The notes below the pieces were generated by a model that was given only the letters and a program-made list of their open reading frames with translations, made no database searches and had not been told where the DNA came from. From NCBI RefSeq assembly GCF_008386505.1, contig NZ_VUNZ01000001.1:310001-374000 (forward strand): a DNA stretch of 64,000 nucleotides. The letters run 5' to 3'. Below, piece by piece: positions 29,771-38,590 of the stretch; the first letter of the stretch is position 1, and every line of letters starts with the position of its first letter. A program made the position numbers and the translations under genes. This DNA is from Chryseobacterium sediminis. GTDB lineage: Bacteria; Bacteroidota; Bacteroidia; Flavobacteriales; Weeksellaceae.

Positions 29771-29965
29771 ATGCAACAAGGCACAGTAAAATTTTTCAAT
29801 GAAGCAAAAGGCTTCGGATTTATTTCTCCTACAGACGGGAGTAAAGATATATTTGTACATTCTTCAGGATTAGACTCAAGATCAATCCGTGAAAATGATA
29901 AAGTCGTTTTCGATGTACAAAAGAGTGATAAAGGTTTAAATGCGGTTAATGTAAAACTGGCATAA
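29771..29965 (+). CDS. cspA: Cold-shock domain protein
   Basis: 64 residues, a single cold-shock domain of normal size. RNP1 reads KGFGFI and RNP2 reads DIFVH, and the start MQQGTVKFFN is standard. It binds single-stranded RNA and DNA and prevents structure. Fifty bp downstream of the helicase gene, so the pair is probably one transcript. Confidence 0.93.
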   Translation: MQQGTVKFFNEAKGFGFISPTDGSKDIFVHSSGLDSRSIRENDKVVFDVQKSDKGLNAVNVKLA

Positions 29966-30133
29966 TTAAGCTTTAATATCATCTGTTTGAAATAAATATT
30001 ATTTTCAATTTCAGTATTATATTTTTATATTTTTTTACAATTCAAAGTCCAGTAATCTTTGGAATTTGAGTATATTGTTTGAAAGAACATTGGTGTAAGT
30101 TAAATTACTTTTTATTTTCCATTATGTTCATTT

Positions 30134-30161
30134 ACCTCTCACATCGACGTGAGAGGTTTTT
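30134..30161 (+). terminator. Rho-independent terminator after the cold-shock gene
   Basis: A perfect 9-bp stem ACCTCTCAC/GTGAGAGGT (30134-30142 and 30149-30157) with a 6-nt loop and five T at the end, ~170 bp after the csp stop. Confidence 0.8.
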
Positions 30162-30205
30162 CAAGGAAGAATTTCAATCAGTCTAAATAAAAAAGACAGA
30201 CAAAC

Positions 30206-30664
30206 ATGATTATCATTAACAATTTTAGAGAGTATAAGGCTTTCGAAGGACAAATGGTCGGGTTTTCTGATTGGCATACCATAGATCAGAAGCAGATCAA
30301 CAGGTTTGCAGAGGCAACCTTAGATGACCAGTGGATCCATATTAATAAAGAAAGAGCTGAAAAAGAAGGCCCGTTCAAATCTACAATTGCTCATGGCTAT
30401 TTGCTTTTATCGCTGATCCCTTATCTCTGGAAACAAATTGCTGAGGTGAGAAATGTAAAAATGGAAATCAATTATGGGATTGAGAACCTTAAATTTGGCC
30501 AGGCTGTTCCTGTAGAGACTGACGTAAAACTACAGGCCACTGTGAAATCGGTGACAGATCTCAGAGGAACTATAAAAGTAGTAGTGGAAGCTAAACTTCT
30601 TATAAAGAATCATGCGAAACCCGCCTATACAGGGGATGTAATTTTTCTATATCATTTTTTATAA
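30206..30664 (+). CDS. MaoC-family hotdog-fold dehydratase
   Basis: 152 residues of the R-specific enoyl-CoA hydratase/NodN group. The active-site region reads FAEATLDDQWIHINKERA (Asp and His of the hydratase motif) and STIAHGYLLLSLIP. These enzymes hydrate enoyl-CoA esters. It is a lone gene between a terminator and a convergent small gene, so the pathway is not clear. Confidence 0.85.
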   Translation: MIIINNFREYKAFEGQMVGFSDWHTIDQKQINRFAEATLDDQWIHINKERAEKEGPFKSTIAHGYLLLSLIPYLWKQIAEVRNVKMEINYGIENLKFGQAVPVETDVKLQATVKSVTDLRGTIKVVVEAKLLIKNHAKPAYTGDVIFLYHFL

Positions 30665-30755
30665 TAGGAAGCCAGATTAAAAAAATTAAAATACGGGAAG
30701 CCTCCAATATCTTACTGTTTGGATTATGATACTAACATTTGATTAAATAACTTTT

Positions 30756-31019
30756 TCATATAAAATCATAGTGATCCAGTTTTATCACAAAATAATGTTC
30801 AATTGTTTTTTGAGCTTTTTTGCACATTGATAAAAGATCATTTCCTGATGTATTGTCGAAACTAAAGTCATCATGTGTTTTCACAATATATTCAGTTACT
30901 ATTTCAATATTCATTAAATCAATTTCCGTTACATCGGTTTTCAACCTATGCTCTTCTTTGAAGAAAGGAATTTTACGGAAAATAGAATCGTTAAACCGAA
31001 AGAGATGTATTGTTTTCAT
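30756..31019 (-). CDS. Small acidic protein of unknown function, paralog 1
   Basis: 87 residues, hydrophilic, no signal peptide or membrane segment. It is clearly homologous to the protein at 39098-39367: both begin MKTIHLF-F--SI, share PFFKEE-RL, DLMN-E, TE-I---HDDF-F, DLLSMC--A---IEHYFV and end DYD-I. No known domain was recognised. Conservation between the two copies over their full length shows that both are real genes. It is the last of four minus-strand genes, 43 bp after the 272-residue gene. Confidence 0.75.
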   Translation of the reverse strand: MKTIHLFRFNDSIFRKIPFFKEEHRLKTDVTEIDLMNIEIVTEYIVKTHDDFSFDNTSGNDLLSMCKKAQKTIEHYFVIKLDHYDFI

Positions 31020-31062
31020 TTCAAAAATATTTAATAAGATAAAAAAATTAGGTGGAGGTTCA

Positions 31063-31881
31063 TTAAGAAAACTTATCTTTCATTTTTCTGCTGATCTCTC
31101 TTTTGGATAAGGTACGTTCTGATGGTAATGGGCACATACCACCTGAAAGGATGTATAATATGCTGTTCCAAAAATTATTTTTTCTATAGAATTTATGATT
31201 GTAGTTAGTTAATACTTTTAAGTATTCATGTTCATATTCTTTTGCTTCCTGTAATGTGTAATTTTTTGGAATATTTTTAATAATATCCATAGCAGTTTGG
31301 TTGAAGATTTTAGGCGAATATTTTTCTATAAAGTTCAATTCAAGCCTGCACATCCCAATAAGTGGAATGAGTAAAGAAAAAATTTCATCGTAAAAGTTAC
31401 AAATATTTACTTTCCATGATGATCTTTCTTCTTCCGGTAAAATCTGAGTAGTCAATAGAATGAGTTTTTTATGGGTTACTTCCATTTCATCTGTATAGAC
31501 TTCGTTTTGCTGCCAGAATATAGATGCATTGATTTTATTTTTTTTAGTAATATTTTCCAGTATATATTCAAACTGGATTCTAATATTCTGTATGTTCCCG
31601 CTCAGGTCTTCTAAAACAGACTGCCACAGGTTATGCTGGCTTAAACTACAGTATGTGCTAAATACCAATCTTGATCTGTTGATAAGCTGCTGTAATTCTT
31701 TTAACATTCTTAGAATCTCTTTAGCATCTCTTTCTAAGGTTATGTTTGTATTTCGTAGATAGAACAGCGAGGTAAACTGGGAATAATAGGATCTTCTTGA
31801 AATATTTTTTTTATTTCTGAGCCCTAATTTACTCTTTGGATGCTTAGTTAACTTTTTCATCAGAATTTTATTGTAAATCAT
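31063..31881 (-). CDS. Hypothetical helical protein
   Basis: 272 residues (or 265 if the ATG at 31860 is used). Not recognised. The sequence is largely alpha-helical with basic ends (MKKLTKHPKSKLGLRNKK) and no signal peptide or convincing membrane segment. Two helices resemble the HEPN/four-helix-bundle type in general pattern, but no motif supports that. It overlaps the upstream 76-residue gene by 14 bp and belongs to the cupin-led operon. Confidence 0.6.
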   Translation of the reverse strand: MIYNKILMKKLTKHPKSKLGLRNKKNISRRSYYSQFTSLFYLRNTNITLERDAKEILRMLKELQQLINRSRLVFSTYCSLSQHNLWQSVLEDLSGNIQNIRIQFEYILENITKKNKINASIFWQQNEVYTDEMEVTHKKLILLTTQILPEEERSSWKVNICNFYDEIFSLLIPLIGMCRLELNFIEKYSPKIFNQTAMDIIKNIPKNYTLQEAKEYEHEYLKVLTNYNHKFYRKNNFWNSILYILSGGMCPLPSERTLSKREISRKMKDKFS

Positions 31882-32098
31882 TTTTCATGATAGCCCTTTT
31901 TTCAAAGGCCTTTTGCTGTATTATAAGGGAAATAAGATACTGTCTTAGATCTCTGATTGTTATATTTTTCTCTGTAAAAGAAAAAAATAGTGGTGTTTCG
32001 TCTAAAAGCTCATAGAGTTCAGGAAATTCTTTTTGAATTTCAACTGTTTTTTTTAATATCTTTTTCGTTAAAATAGATAGGGTATTCAGATTATTCAT
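31868..32098 (-). CDS. Hypothetical small protein
   Basis: 76 residues, not recognised. The sequence (KKILKKTVEIQKEFPELYELLDETPLF, then LRQYLISLIIQQKAFEKRA) predicts three helices and has no signal peptide. Its start overlaps the cupin gene end by 8 bp and its end overlaps the next gene's start by 14 bp, the usual sign of translational coupling in a real operon. Confidence 0.6.
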   Translation of the reverse strand: MNNLNTLSILTKKILKKTVEIQKEFPELYELLDETPLFFSFTEKNITIRDLRQYLISLIIQQKAFEKRAIMKNDLQ

Positions 32099-32429
32099 AG
32101 CCGCTTTTTATTATTGTTACGATCATCTTAAAGCGCTTATTTCCTTTTATAGAATGAGATTTATGGGCAGGAACGATAATGCATTCACCTTCTTCCATAA
32201 AGTAAGAAGCTCCGTCTATAATGATTTCAGCTTTACCTTCAATGATCTGTGCAACAGTATCAAAAGGAGAAATCTTTTCAGATAACCCTTCTTTGTCATC
32301 AAAAGATAAAATACTGATATTACCGGTCAGTTTTTCCAGTATATTTTTACTCACTACAGAATTTGGGATGTAATCTACAATCTGGCTTGTAATATATACT
32401 TTCGATTTTTCAAGTTCTCTATGATTCAT
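32091..32429 (-). CDS. Cupin-domain protein
   Basis: 112 residues from the ATG at 32429. A single cupin barrel: SPFDTVAQIIEGKAEIIIDG, EEGECIIVPAHKSHSIKG. The first metal-site histidines are mostly missing (FDTVAQ in place of HxH), so it may not bind metal and could be a small-molecule or protein-binding cupin. First gene of a four-gene minus-strand operon of unknown function. Confidence 0.75.
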   Translation of the reverse strand: MNHRELEKSKVYITSQIVDYIPNSVVSKNILEKLTGNISILSFDDKEGLSEKISPFDTVAQIIEGKAEIIIDGASYFMEEGECIIVPAHKSHSIKGNKRFKMIVTIIKSGYE

Positions 32430-32567
32430 CACTGTGGGTTTAAAGATAAAAAGAGCAGATGGTATTGTAAATAAAAGGGACAGAACTATCTAATATTCCA
32501 TCCCTTTTACAGTAAAACTTTTGATAAATATATTTTTTCATTGGCTTTAACTGTCCTTGAAAACAAT

Positions 32568-32786
32568 TTATGAAAGATTGATTTCTTTGATAATATTGAG
32601 AACTTCTTCACGGTTTTTTCTTAATCTGTTTCCGATTCTTTCCAGCATTTCCCTTTCTTTCCCTTCTTCAAGTTTCAGATCGTGGTCCGTTAATGTTGAA
32701 AATTTTTCTTTCAGTTGTTTTGACTGCTCAATCCAGGCTCCAGGAGTTTTGAAAAATTTGTCGCCTTTGTTTTGGTTTGTGTCCAT
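32568..32786 (-). CDS. CsbD-like general stress protein
   Basis: 72 residues. The pattern WIEQSKQLKEKFSTLTDHDL, then EGKEREMLERIGNRLRKNREEVLNII matches CsbD-like proteins (W-x-KEK-x-LTDDDL-x-x-G-R-x-L--x-L----x-EE). These are abundant small stress-induced proteins of unknown mechanism. It lies alone next to the stress island. Confidence 0.75.
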   Translation of the reverse strand: MDTNQNKGDKFFKTPGAWIEQSKQLKEKFSTLTDHDLKLEEGKEREMLERIGNRLRKNREEVLNIIKEINLS

Positions 32787-33250
32787 AAGGTGGATTTTAG
32801 TGTAACTTCATTGCTACCATACAAAGATGGGTGTTTAATAATCTATTGTATTACAGATTGTTTCTTTTATGTTGCACATATCACACTTTTACAAAATTCC
32901 AGCTTCTTTTTAAGAATATGTAAGAGGGTTGATCATAAAAACAGTTGCTTTGATGGCTATTTATGAAGTAATGGAGATTTTTGAGCCTTAGGACATGATT
33001 ACAAACCTAAAATACTACTATATAATTCCAAATAAGTGATTAATTAATCGTATCTTGCTGAATAACTACATTGAACTGATGATCCGGACTTTAAGTTCCG
33101 ACCTATTCACTTTTTTCATTATTTGATATTTCCAGTATAACCTCTCTAGTCTGCTTCAAATCATTTATAGAAACTGTTTTGAAAAAGGGAATATAAATCT
33201 TGTGATTTTCTCCAAAGGACAATTCAATTGTAAAAAATATTATTGTTTTT
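32787..33250. other. Divergent intergenic region
   Basis: 464 bp between the CsbD-like gene and the antiporter gene, transcribed away from each other. It must contain both promoters. It has an AT palindrome GATTAATTAATC near 33039 and no recognisable gene. No paired TGA-N6-TCA site is present here. Confidence 0.5.
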
Positions 33251-34348
33251 ATGAATATAAAAAAATATTTATGGATGTGGACTTTTTTAGTTCCTATCCT
33301 GGCGTGGCTTTCTTATGTTGGGAATACTATTTTTTCTTCAGGATATTATTCTGTGATTCTTGCTTTATTTTTGATGGGGAGTGTTTTGGCAGCAGTGTAT
33401 CATTCCGAAGTTATTGCCCATCGCTTGGGAGAGCCATTTGGAACCTTGCTTCTGGCATTTGCCATTACGGTCATAGAAGTAGGACTTATTATTTCTATTA
33501 TGATGGGAGCAAAAGGCTTGGAAACCATTACCCTTGCCAGAGATACGGTTTTTGCTGCCGTAATGATAATCCTTACCGGAATCATTGGGAGCTGTATTGT
33601 GATAGGTTCCTTAAGATACAGAGAGCAGAGCTTTACATTACAGGGAGTAAGTACGGCACTCATTACGCTAACGTCAGTTATTATTTTTGTGCTTATTCTC
33701 CCCAATTATACGGTGAGTCATCTCGGAGGCGAATATACATCCTTTCAATTGCTTTTTATCGCCTTGATTTCTTTAGGACTTTATCTCGGATTTACTATGA
33801 TTCAAACGTTTAGACATCGAAGCTTTTTCATTTCTCCAGAGAATAAACTGTCCAAAAATCAGCCTGTACAAGATAATCATGAACTGATTTCCCGAAAACA
33901 ATTGTATATCAGTTGTATATTGTTACTATTATCCCTGGGAATAGTCGTTTTATTGGCAAAGCTTCTTTCAAAGGATGTTGAGCATATAGTGGTTTCCGCA
34001 GGTGCCCCAAAATCACTTGTAGGTATCATTATTGCAGGTATTGTTCTTCTTCCGGAAGGACTGGCTGCATTCAGGGCTGCAAAAAGTGATCAGATCCAAA
34101 CCTCATTAAATCTGGCCTTTGGTTCTGCTTTGGCCAGTATCGGACTCAGTATTCCTGCCATAGCTATCATATCTGTAATAACCGGTATAAGAATGACATT
34201 AGGAATAGATATTAAATCAACAATACTTTTAGGGCTGTCGCTTTTTATTATTACTGTTTCACTGGCAACTGGCAGAACCAATATTATGCAGGGAATTGTA
34301 CTGATCGCTATATTTTTAATTTATCTCTTTATTACAATCGTACCATAA
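33251..34348 (+). CDS. Calcium (sodium)/proton antiporter, ChaA type
   Basis: 365 residues with about 11 membrane segments. The two CaCA alpha-repeats are clear: AHRLGEPFGTLLLAFAITVI EV in the first half (~55-78, the His-Glu-Pro ChaA motif) and LLPEGLAAFRAAKSDQIQTS with NLAFGSALASIGLSIPA in the second half (~255-300). It exchanges Ca2+ or Na+/K+ for protons across the inner membrane. A neighbouring Ca-type P-ATPase in the island suggests calcium as substrate. Confidence 0.88.
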   Translation: MNIKKYLWMWTFLVPILAWLSYVGNTIFSSGYYSVILALFLMGSVLAAVYHSEVIAHRLGEPFGTLLLAFAITVIEVGLIISIMMGAKGLETITLARDTVFAAVMIILTGIIGSCIVIGSLRYREQSFTLQGVSTALITLTSVIIFVLILPNYTVSHLGGEYTSFQLLFIALISLGLYLGFTMIQTFRHRSFFISPENKLSKNQPVQDNHELISRKQLYISCILLLLSLGIVVLLAKLLSKDVEHIVVSAGAPKSLVGIIIAGIVLLPEGLAAFRAAKSDQIQTSLNLAFGSALASIGLSIPAIAIISVITGIRMTLGIDIKSTILLGLSLFIITVSLATGRTNIMQGIVLIAIFLIYLFITIVP

Positions 34349-34392
34349 ACTACTGTGTATTAATATCTAAATATGGCGATAATTAAAGGCTG

Positions 34393-36687
34393 TTATTTTG
34401 GAAAACAGAGCCTTGCCATGAGGTAACTGACTGTTGATTCTGCTCCCTGATTGAGATTAACATTTTTCTCTTCAAGCCCGTCATAACATCCGCCTGTTGC
34501 AGGGTTATAAATAATCTGATGTAAGTGATTCTTTCCTAAAAACCAACTAAAAGCATTTCTCATCATCTGCAGGTATTTTTCATCCTTAAAAACCTTATAG
34601 AATGTGGATAAGGCCAATATGGTATAAGCGACATCAATAGGCTGTTCACCACCAATTGATTCAGGGCTTTTAATCGTTTCTCTCTGCAGCCATCCTTTGT
34701 TGGATATTACTTTAATGGCTCCCTTACTAAATGTTTTAGAAAGCAAAAACTTGAACGATTCATTGGCAACCTGTTTATACATTTCGTCCTGGGTTGTAAT
34801 CCACGCACACAATAAAGCTTCAGGGAGTACGCTGTTTCCATAGGTAAGGTAGCTTTCAAACCAATGCCAGTCTTTATGTTTCTCATGCTGATACATTTTT
34901 ACCAGTCTGTTAGCCAGTTTTTTCAATAATGGAATATTGTTTTCAGAGTTTTGATAATGCAATCCCTTTATAATAAAAGCCATTGCACGTGTAGAATAAA
35001 TTTTATCACTAGACGGAAGACTTTTTTCAATGATGGACTCTGCTTCATCAGAAAAAAGTCGTGGTAAGATTGCTTTTATAGAAAGAAGGTATCCCAATGC
35101 CCAGATTGCCCTGCCATTGGAGTCTTCAAGGTTGGTTTCGTAATTTTGTTGTGCAAATTCCTTATCTTTATTTACATAGTTGAGAAAACTACCATCCGGT
35201 TGTTGACAAAACTTTATTACATTCAGGTAGGTTGAGATTAAGTCAAGATCAGATTCATCTCTGCTTACTTCGTAATGTCTGCAGGCTACAATCAAAGCAC
35301 GGGCATTATCGTCCAAAGTATACCCGGAATTGATATCAGGTTTGTTGATTTTAGAAAATTGGATCATTCCAAAATCCGTTGTCATATTTTTGATATGGCT
35401 AAGATTGATGATCGGGAATGTATAGTGTAATGTCATTTTGTCTTTGTTGTATTGTTGAAATAATAAGGCGTGTGAAATAGATGAATTCTCCCAGGCTGTG
35501 GGAGCCATTTTTTCCAGACTATTTGATCGTAATTTTTCCTGTGCGGTTTCATTTTTCAATAATGTATTCACGGCAGCAGCAAGCTGTTCCGGAGCTTCAA
35601 AATCAATAATAATTCCCAGATCTTCATTTAAGACTTCCACAGCATGAGGAATAGGGGTAGAAACAATAGGGCATCCACAGCTGATGGCATAGGAAAAAGT
35701 ACCGCTTACTGCCTGATTTCTGTCTTTTGTAGTGAAAAGATAGATATTGGTAAGCTGAAGATAATCTAGCAACTCATTCAAAGGCAGATATTGGTTGATA
35801 AAGTACGTATGTTTTTCCAGATGAAGCCTCTTAATAGTATCCTGTAAAAAATCACGGTACTTTTCTCCTTCATATTTAATGATTCCGGGATGTGTCTTTC
35901 CGATAATCAGGAACATTACATCCGGATTTTGGGAAATGATTGCAGGCAGAGCTTCTAAAGTGGTTTCAATATTTTTCCCAGCACCCAGTAAACCAAATGT
36001 TGAAAGTACCTTTTTATCTTTAAATCCGTATTTTGTTTTCAGTGAAATTTTATCTATAAATGGCAGCAAATGGGTACCGTGGGGTATCACTTTAATTTTA
36101 TCAGATGAAATATCATAATCATTGGTAAGGATATCCGCAGAAATACCGGTCATGACAATAATGGATTTTACGAAACTGCTGATTTCTTTTACTTTTTCTT
36201 TTAATTTGGGATCAGGTTTCGGTAGAACAGTGTGAAAAGTAATGATGAGGTCTTTCTGTAAATTTTGAAGGAAAAGGAGTAATCCGTCTTGGGTTTCGTT
36301 GAAAAATCCAAATTCATGCTGGAGCATAACCAGTTGAATCCTGTCATTTTTGTTGATTTTATCAGCCAGCTCCAAGTAAGATATGGCATCGGATGTATTT
36401 AAGCGATATGCTGGATCTGCTTCATATTGATAATGCTCATCCTCAGTTTCCATCGGGCAGGTAATGATGCTAAATGATTCTCTGAATTTTAACTTAAGGG
36501 ATTGTATCAAATCCTGACAATAGGTCGCAATACCGCACACCTTAGGAGGAAAAGTACTTATAAAGATAATTTCAGGTTTATGATAAAATGTGTTTTTATT
36601 ACTTTGTACAGATCGTCTTTTTGTCTTTTCCTCCACGTCTGATTTTATATTTTTATTCATGATGATATCTGTTTTAAAGTCTGACAT
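34393..36687 (-). CDS. GT4 glycosyltransferase fused to a C-terminal helical-barrel domain
   Basis: 764 residues. From ~37 to 420 a GT-B glycosyltransferase of family GT4: FISTFPPKVCGIATYCQDL at the start, LGAGKNIETTLEALP (~235) and GTFSYAISCGCPIVSTPIP with the sugar-nucleotide Glu (VEVL) near 345. The last ~330 residues are an (alpha/alpha)-barrel-like domain (LDDNARALIVACRHYE, SNGRAIWALGYL, TVSYLMARL). It overlaps in function with the GH130 gene 18 bp upstream. Together they probably build and trim a mannose-containing glycan. The role of the C-terminal domain is unknown. Confidence 0.8.
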   Translation of the reverse strand: MSDFKTDIIMNKNIKSDVEEKTKRRSVQSNKNTFYHKPEIIFISTFPPKVCGIATYCQDLIQSLKLKFRESFSIITCPMETEDEHYQYEADPAYRLNTSDAISYLELADKINKNDRIQLVMLQHEFGFFNETQDGLLLFLQNLQKDLIITFHTVLPKPDPKLKEKVKEISSFVKSIIVMTGISADILTNDYDISSDKIKVIPHGTHLLPFIDKISLKTKYGFKDKKVLSTFGLLGAGKNIETTLEALPAIISQNPDVMFLIIGKTHPGIIKYEGEKYRDFLQDTIKRLHLEKHTYFINQYLPLNELLDYLQLTNIYLFTTKDRNQAVSGTFSYAISCGCPIVSTPIPHAVEVLNEDLGIIIDFEAPEQLAAAVNTLLKNETAQEKLRSNSLEKMAPTAWENSSISHALLFQQYNKDKMTLHYTFPIINLSHIKNMTTDFGMIQFSKINKPDINSGYTLDDNARALIVACRHYEVSRDESDLDLISTYLNVIKFCQQPDGSFLNYVNKDKEFAQQNYETNLEDSNGRAIWALGYLLSIKAILPRLFSDEAESIIEKSLPSSDKIYSTRAMAFIIKGLHYQNSENNIPLLKKLANRLVKMYQHEKHKDWHWFESYLTYGNSVLPEALLCAWITTQDEMYKQVANESFKFLLSKTFSKGAIKVISNKGWLQRETIKSPESIGGEQPIDVAYTILALSTFYKVFKDEKYLQMMRNAFSWFLGKNHLHQIIYNPATGGCYDGLEEKNVNLNQGAESTVSYLMARLCFPK

Positions 36688-36705
36688 CCTGTATTGAATC
36701 GTCAG

Positions 36706-37734
36706 TTATGGTGTGTACCGTAGTAATTCTTTCAGTAATTCTGAAATACTTAAAGAAGCAACAGCAATTCTTTGATCTGCTGCTCCATAGTAAACATGGA
36801 GTGTATCTCCTTCTACGATGGCTCCGGTAGGGAAGCAGACATTGTTTACTTCTCCTTTCTGTTCCCATTCTTCTTCGGGTTTGAAAAGAGGATAAGGAAG
36901 CCTTGAAATTTCCTTTTGGGGATTATCAAGATCCAGTAAAGCAGCACATGCACTGTAAACATACCCTTCAATGGTATCATGTACCCCATGGTATATCAAA
37001 AGCCATCCATGCTTGGTTTCTATAGGGGGACATCCTCCGCCAATATAGCTTACTTCATGCTCATATTTAGGAGATAATACAATATGTTCTTTAAAATGAA
37101 GGAAGTAATCTTTCCAGAAATCTGGATTCAGATCTTCAATGCTTTCTATACCTGCAATTTGGATATCAGGTCTTATGCGATGAAGAAAATAAAGCTTACC
37201 GTTAATTCTTCTTGGGAAAAATATGACATTTTTGTCCCAAAGAAAGATCTCTTTATCTTTTTTATGAGCAGACGGGAGTTTGTTGAAACGTTTGTATTTT
37301 TCTCCTATTTCACCTTGGGACTCCGATAAAAATCTAAACTTGTTATAGGGAATTTTGGAAACAATTATCCCCTGTTTTTGCCACGAAGTAAGATCCTCTG
37401 ATACGGCAAGTGTTCCCAATGCGTTAACCCCATCATAACTTGTATAGGTAATATAAAATAAATGATCGATTTTTACGATTCTTGGATCTTCAACCCCATG
37501 CTTTTCATATTCAAACTCGGGAATGATCACCGGAATGCTCAATCTTGTTTCTATGGTCTTATAATCTGATAATATACAGTATCCGATACTGGAGAAATTA
37601 TTTCTGGCAAGAGCCCTGTAGAATAAGTGTATTTTTCCGCTATCCTGAATGACAGCAGGGTTTAAAACACCCTCACTCTCAAAGTCTAAAGCTGTTTTTG
37701 TGAGTATAATTCCGTCTCGTTTTACAGATACCAC
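36706..37734 (-). CDS. GH130-family glycosidase/phosphorylase
   Basis: 342 residues of a five-bladed beta-propeller of the GH130 type. Visible motifs are GVEDPRIVKID (~76, catalytic Asp region), YIGGGCPPIE (~225), LLIYHGV (~243) and VNNVCFPTGAIVEGDTLHVYYGAADQ (~298-323). GH130 enzymes cleave or phosphorolyse beta-mannosides. NCBI often labels similar Bacteroidota proteins misleadingly as pesticidal protein Cry7Aa. The start is a GTG directly after the TGA stop of the small basic ORF, in the same frame. Followed 18 bp later by the GT4 gene. Confidence 0.82.
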   Translation of the reverse strand: MVSVKRDGIILTKTALDFESEGVLNPAVIQDSGKIHLFYRALARNNFSSIGYCILSDYKTIETRLSIPVIIPEFEYEKHGVEDPRIVKIDHLFYITYTSYDGVNALGTLAVSEDLTSWQKQGIIVSKIPYNKFRFLSESQGEIGEKYKRFNKLPSAHKKDKEIFLWDKNVIFFPRRINGKLYFLHRIRPDIQIAGIESIEDLNPDFWKDYFLHFKEHIVLSPKYEHEVSYIGGGCPPIETKHGWLLIYHGVHDTIEGYVYSACAALLDLDNPQKEISRLPYPLFKPEEEWEQKGEVNNVCFPTGAIVEGDTLHVYYGAADQRIAVASLSISELLKELLRYTP

Positions 37735-37866
37735 TCAGTTTACGTTATTTCGGGCTTCTTGTTTCCTTCCTCTTCGTTTACTCATTTTATCCTCCCGTTT
37801 CTCTTTTGCGGATTTTGCGGGTGGCGTTTTATCTGATTTCTTTTTTCCGTCTTTTTCTTTTGACAT
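37735..37866 (-). CDS. Small lysine-rich basic protein
   Basis: A 43-residue frame from ATG at 37866, strongly basic (runs KEKDGKKKSDK, KEKRED and SKRRGRKQEARNN) and without hydrophobic segments. Its TGA stop is followed immediately and in the same frame by the GTG that starts the GH130 gene. An internal purine-rich GGGAGGATAAA sits ahead of a second ATG. It may be a nucleic-acid-binding small protein or a leader that couples translation to GH130. Read-through of the TGA would add a basic tail to GH130. Confidence 0.5.
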   Translation of the reverse strand: MSKEKDGKKKSDKTPPAKSAKEKREDKMSKRRGRKQEARNNVN

Positions 37867-38029
37867 TGTAATTTTTTTTGTTACCTGTAAATTTCAATCA
37901 TTAAAAAAGGAAAGCTTTGCAATTGTCTTTTAATTTGTTGTATAAATCATAGATATTTCCGATTGAATAGACTAACTTTGAATAAATGGCTGTTAATGAA
38001 ATAATTGGCCGGTATAAATCGTAAGGGAG

Positions 38030-38590
38030 ATGAAGTTGTATATAAAATATATGGTAAGTTTGCGCTGCAAAATGGTTGTCCATCAGGAACTGGAAAAACT
38101 GGGCATTAAAAATGCTGTCGTCGATTTGGGAACAGTAGAATTGTTGGATGATATTAGCTCAGAAAAAAGACAAATCCTTAAAGAAAATTTACTTAAAACA
38201 GGACTTGAGGTATTAGATGATAAAAAAAGTATCCTGATAGAGAAAATAAAGAATGTAGTGATCGAAATGATTCATTATTCAGATGAACTTCCAAAAGAAA
38301 ATTTCTCAGATTATATAAGCGAAAAATTAGGATATGACTATACTTATCTTGCGAATACCTTTTCTGAAGTGAAAGGAATGACACTCCAGCATTTTATCAT
38401 TATTAATAAAGTAGAAAAGGTAAAAGAACTGCTGTTGTATGACGAACTGAATCTTACAGAAATTTCTTATAAACTCAACTACAGCAGTGTGGCCCATCTT
38501 TCTAACCAGTTTAAAAAGATCACAGGGCTTTCTCCTTCATTTTATAAGCAGTTGAAGCAAAGACGCCTTGGCAATCTGGAAGACTTATAA
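38030..38590 (+). CDS. AraC-type regulator with HMA-like N-terminal domain
   Basis: 186 residues. The N-terminal ~80 resemble a heavy-metal-associated (ferredoxin-like) domain, MKLYIKYMVSLRCKMVVHQEL; relatives usually carry MVCxRC, but the first Cys is Ser here, so the CxxC metal site is lost. The C-terminal ~100 are an AraC HTH pair (LGYDYTYLANTFSEVKGMTLQHFIII and LNLTEISYKLNYSSVAHLSNQFKKITGLSP). A candidate SD (GGGAG) lies just before the start. No target is evident. Confidence 0.75.
   Translation: MKLYIKYMVSLRCKMVVHQELEKLGIKNAVVDLGTVELLDDISSEKRQILKENLLKTGLEVLDDKKSILIEKIKNVVIEMIHYSDELPKENFSDYISEKLGYDYTYLANTFSEVKGMTLQHFIIINKVEKVKELLLYDELNLTEISYKLNYSSVAHLSNQFKKITGLSPSFYKQLKQRRLGNLEDL

Noticed and set aside
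32474..32514. AAAAGGGA / TCCCTTTT inverted repeat upstream of the cupin operon
   Set aside because: The loop is too long and there is no T tract; not a convincing terminator or operator.
33202..33813. 203-residue plus-strand frame rich in Cys, Tyr and Phe
   Set aside because: It overlaps the ChaA-type antiporter gene in another frame; the antiporter has clear conserved motifs, so this is a shadow frame.
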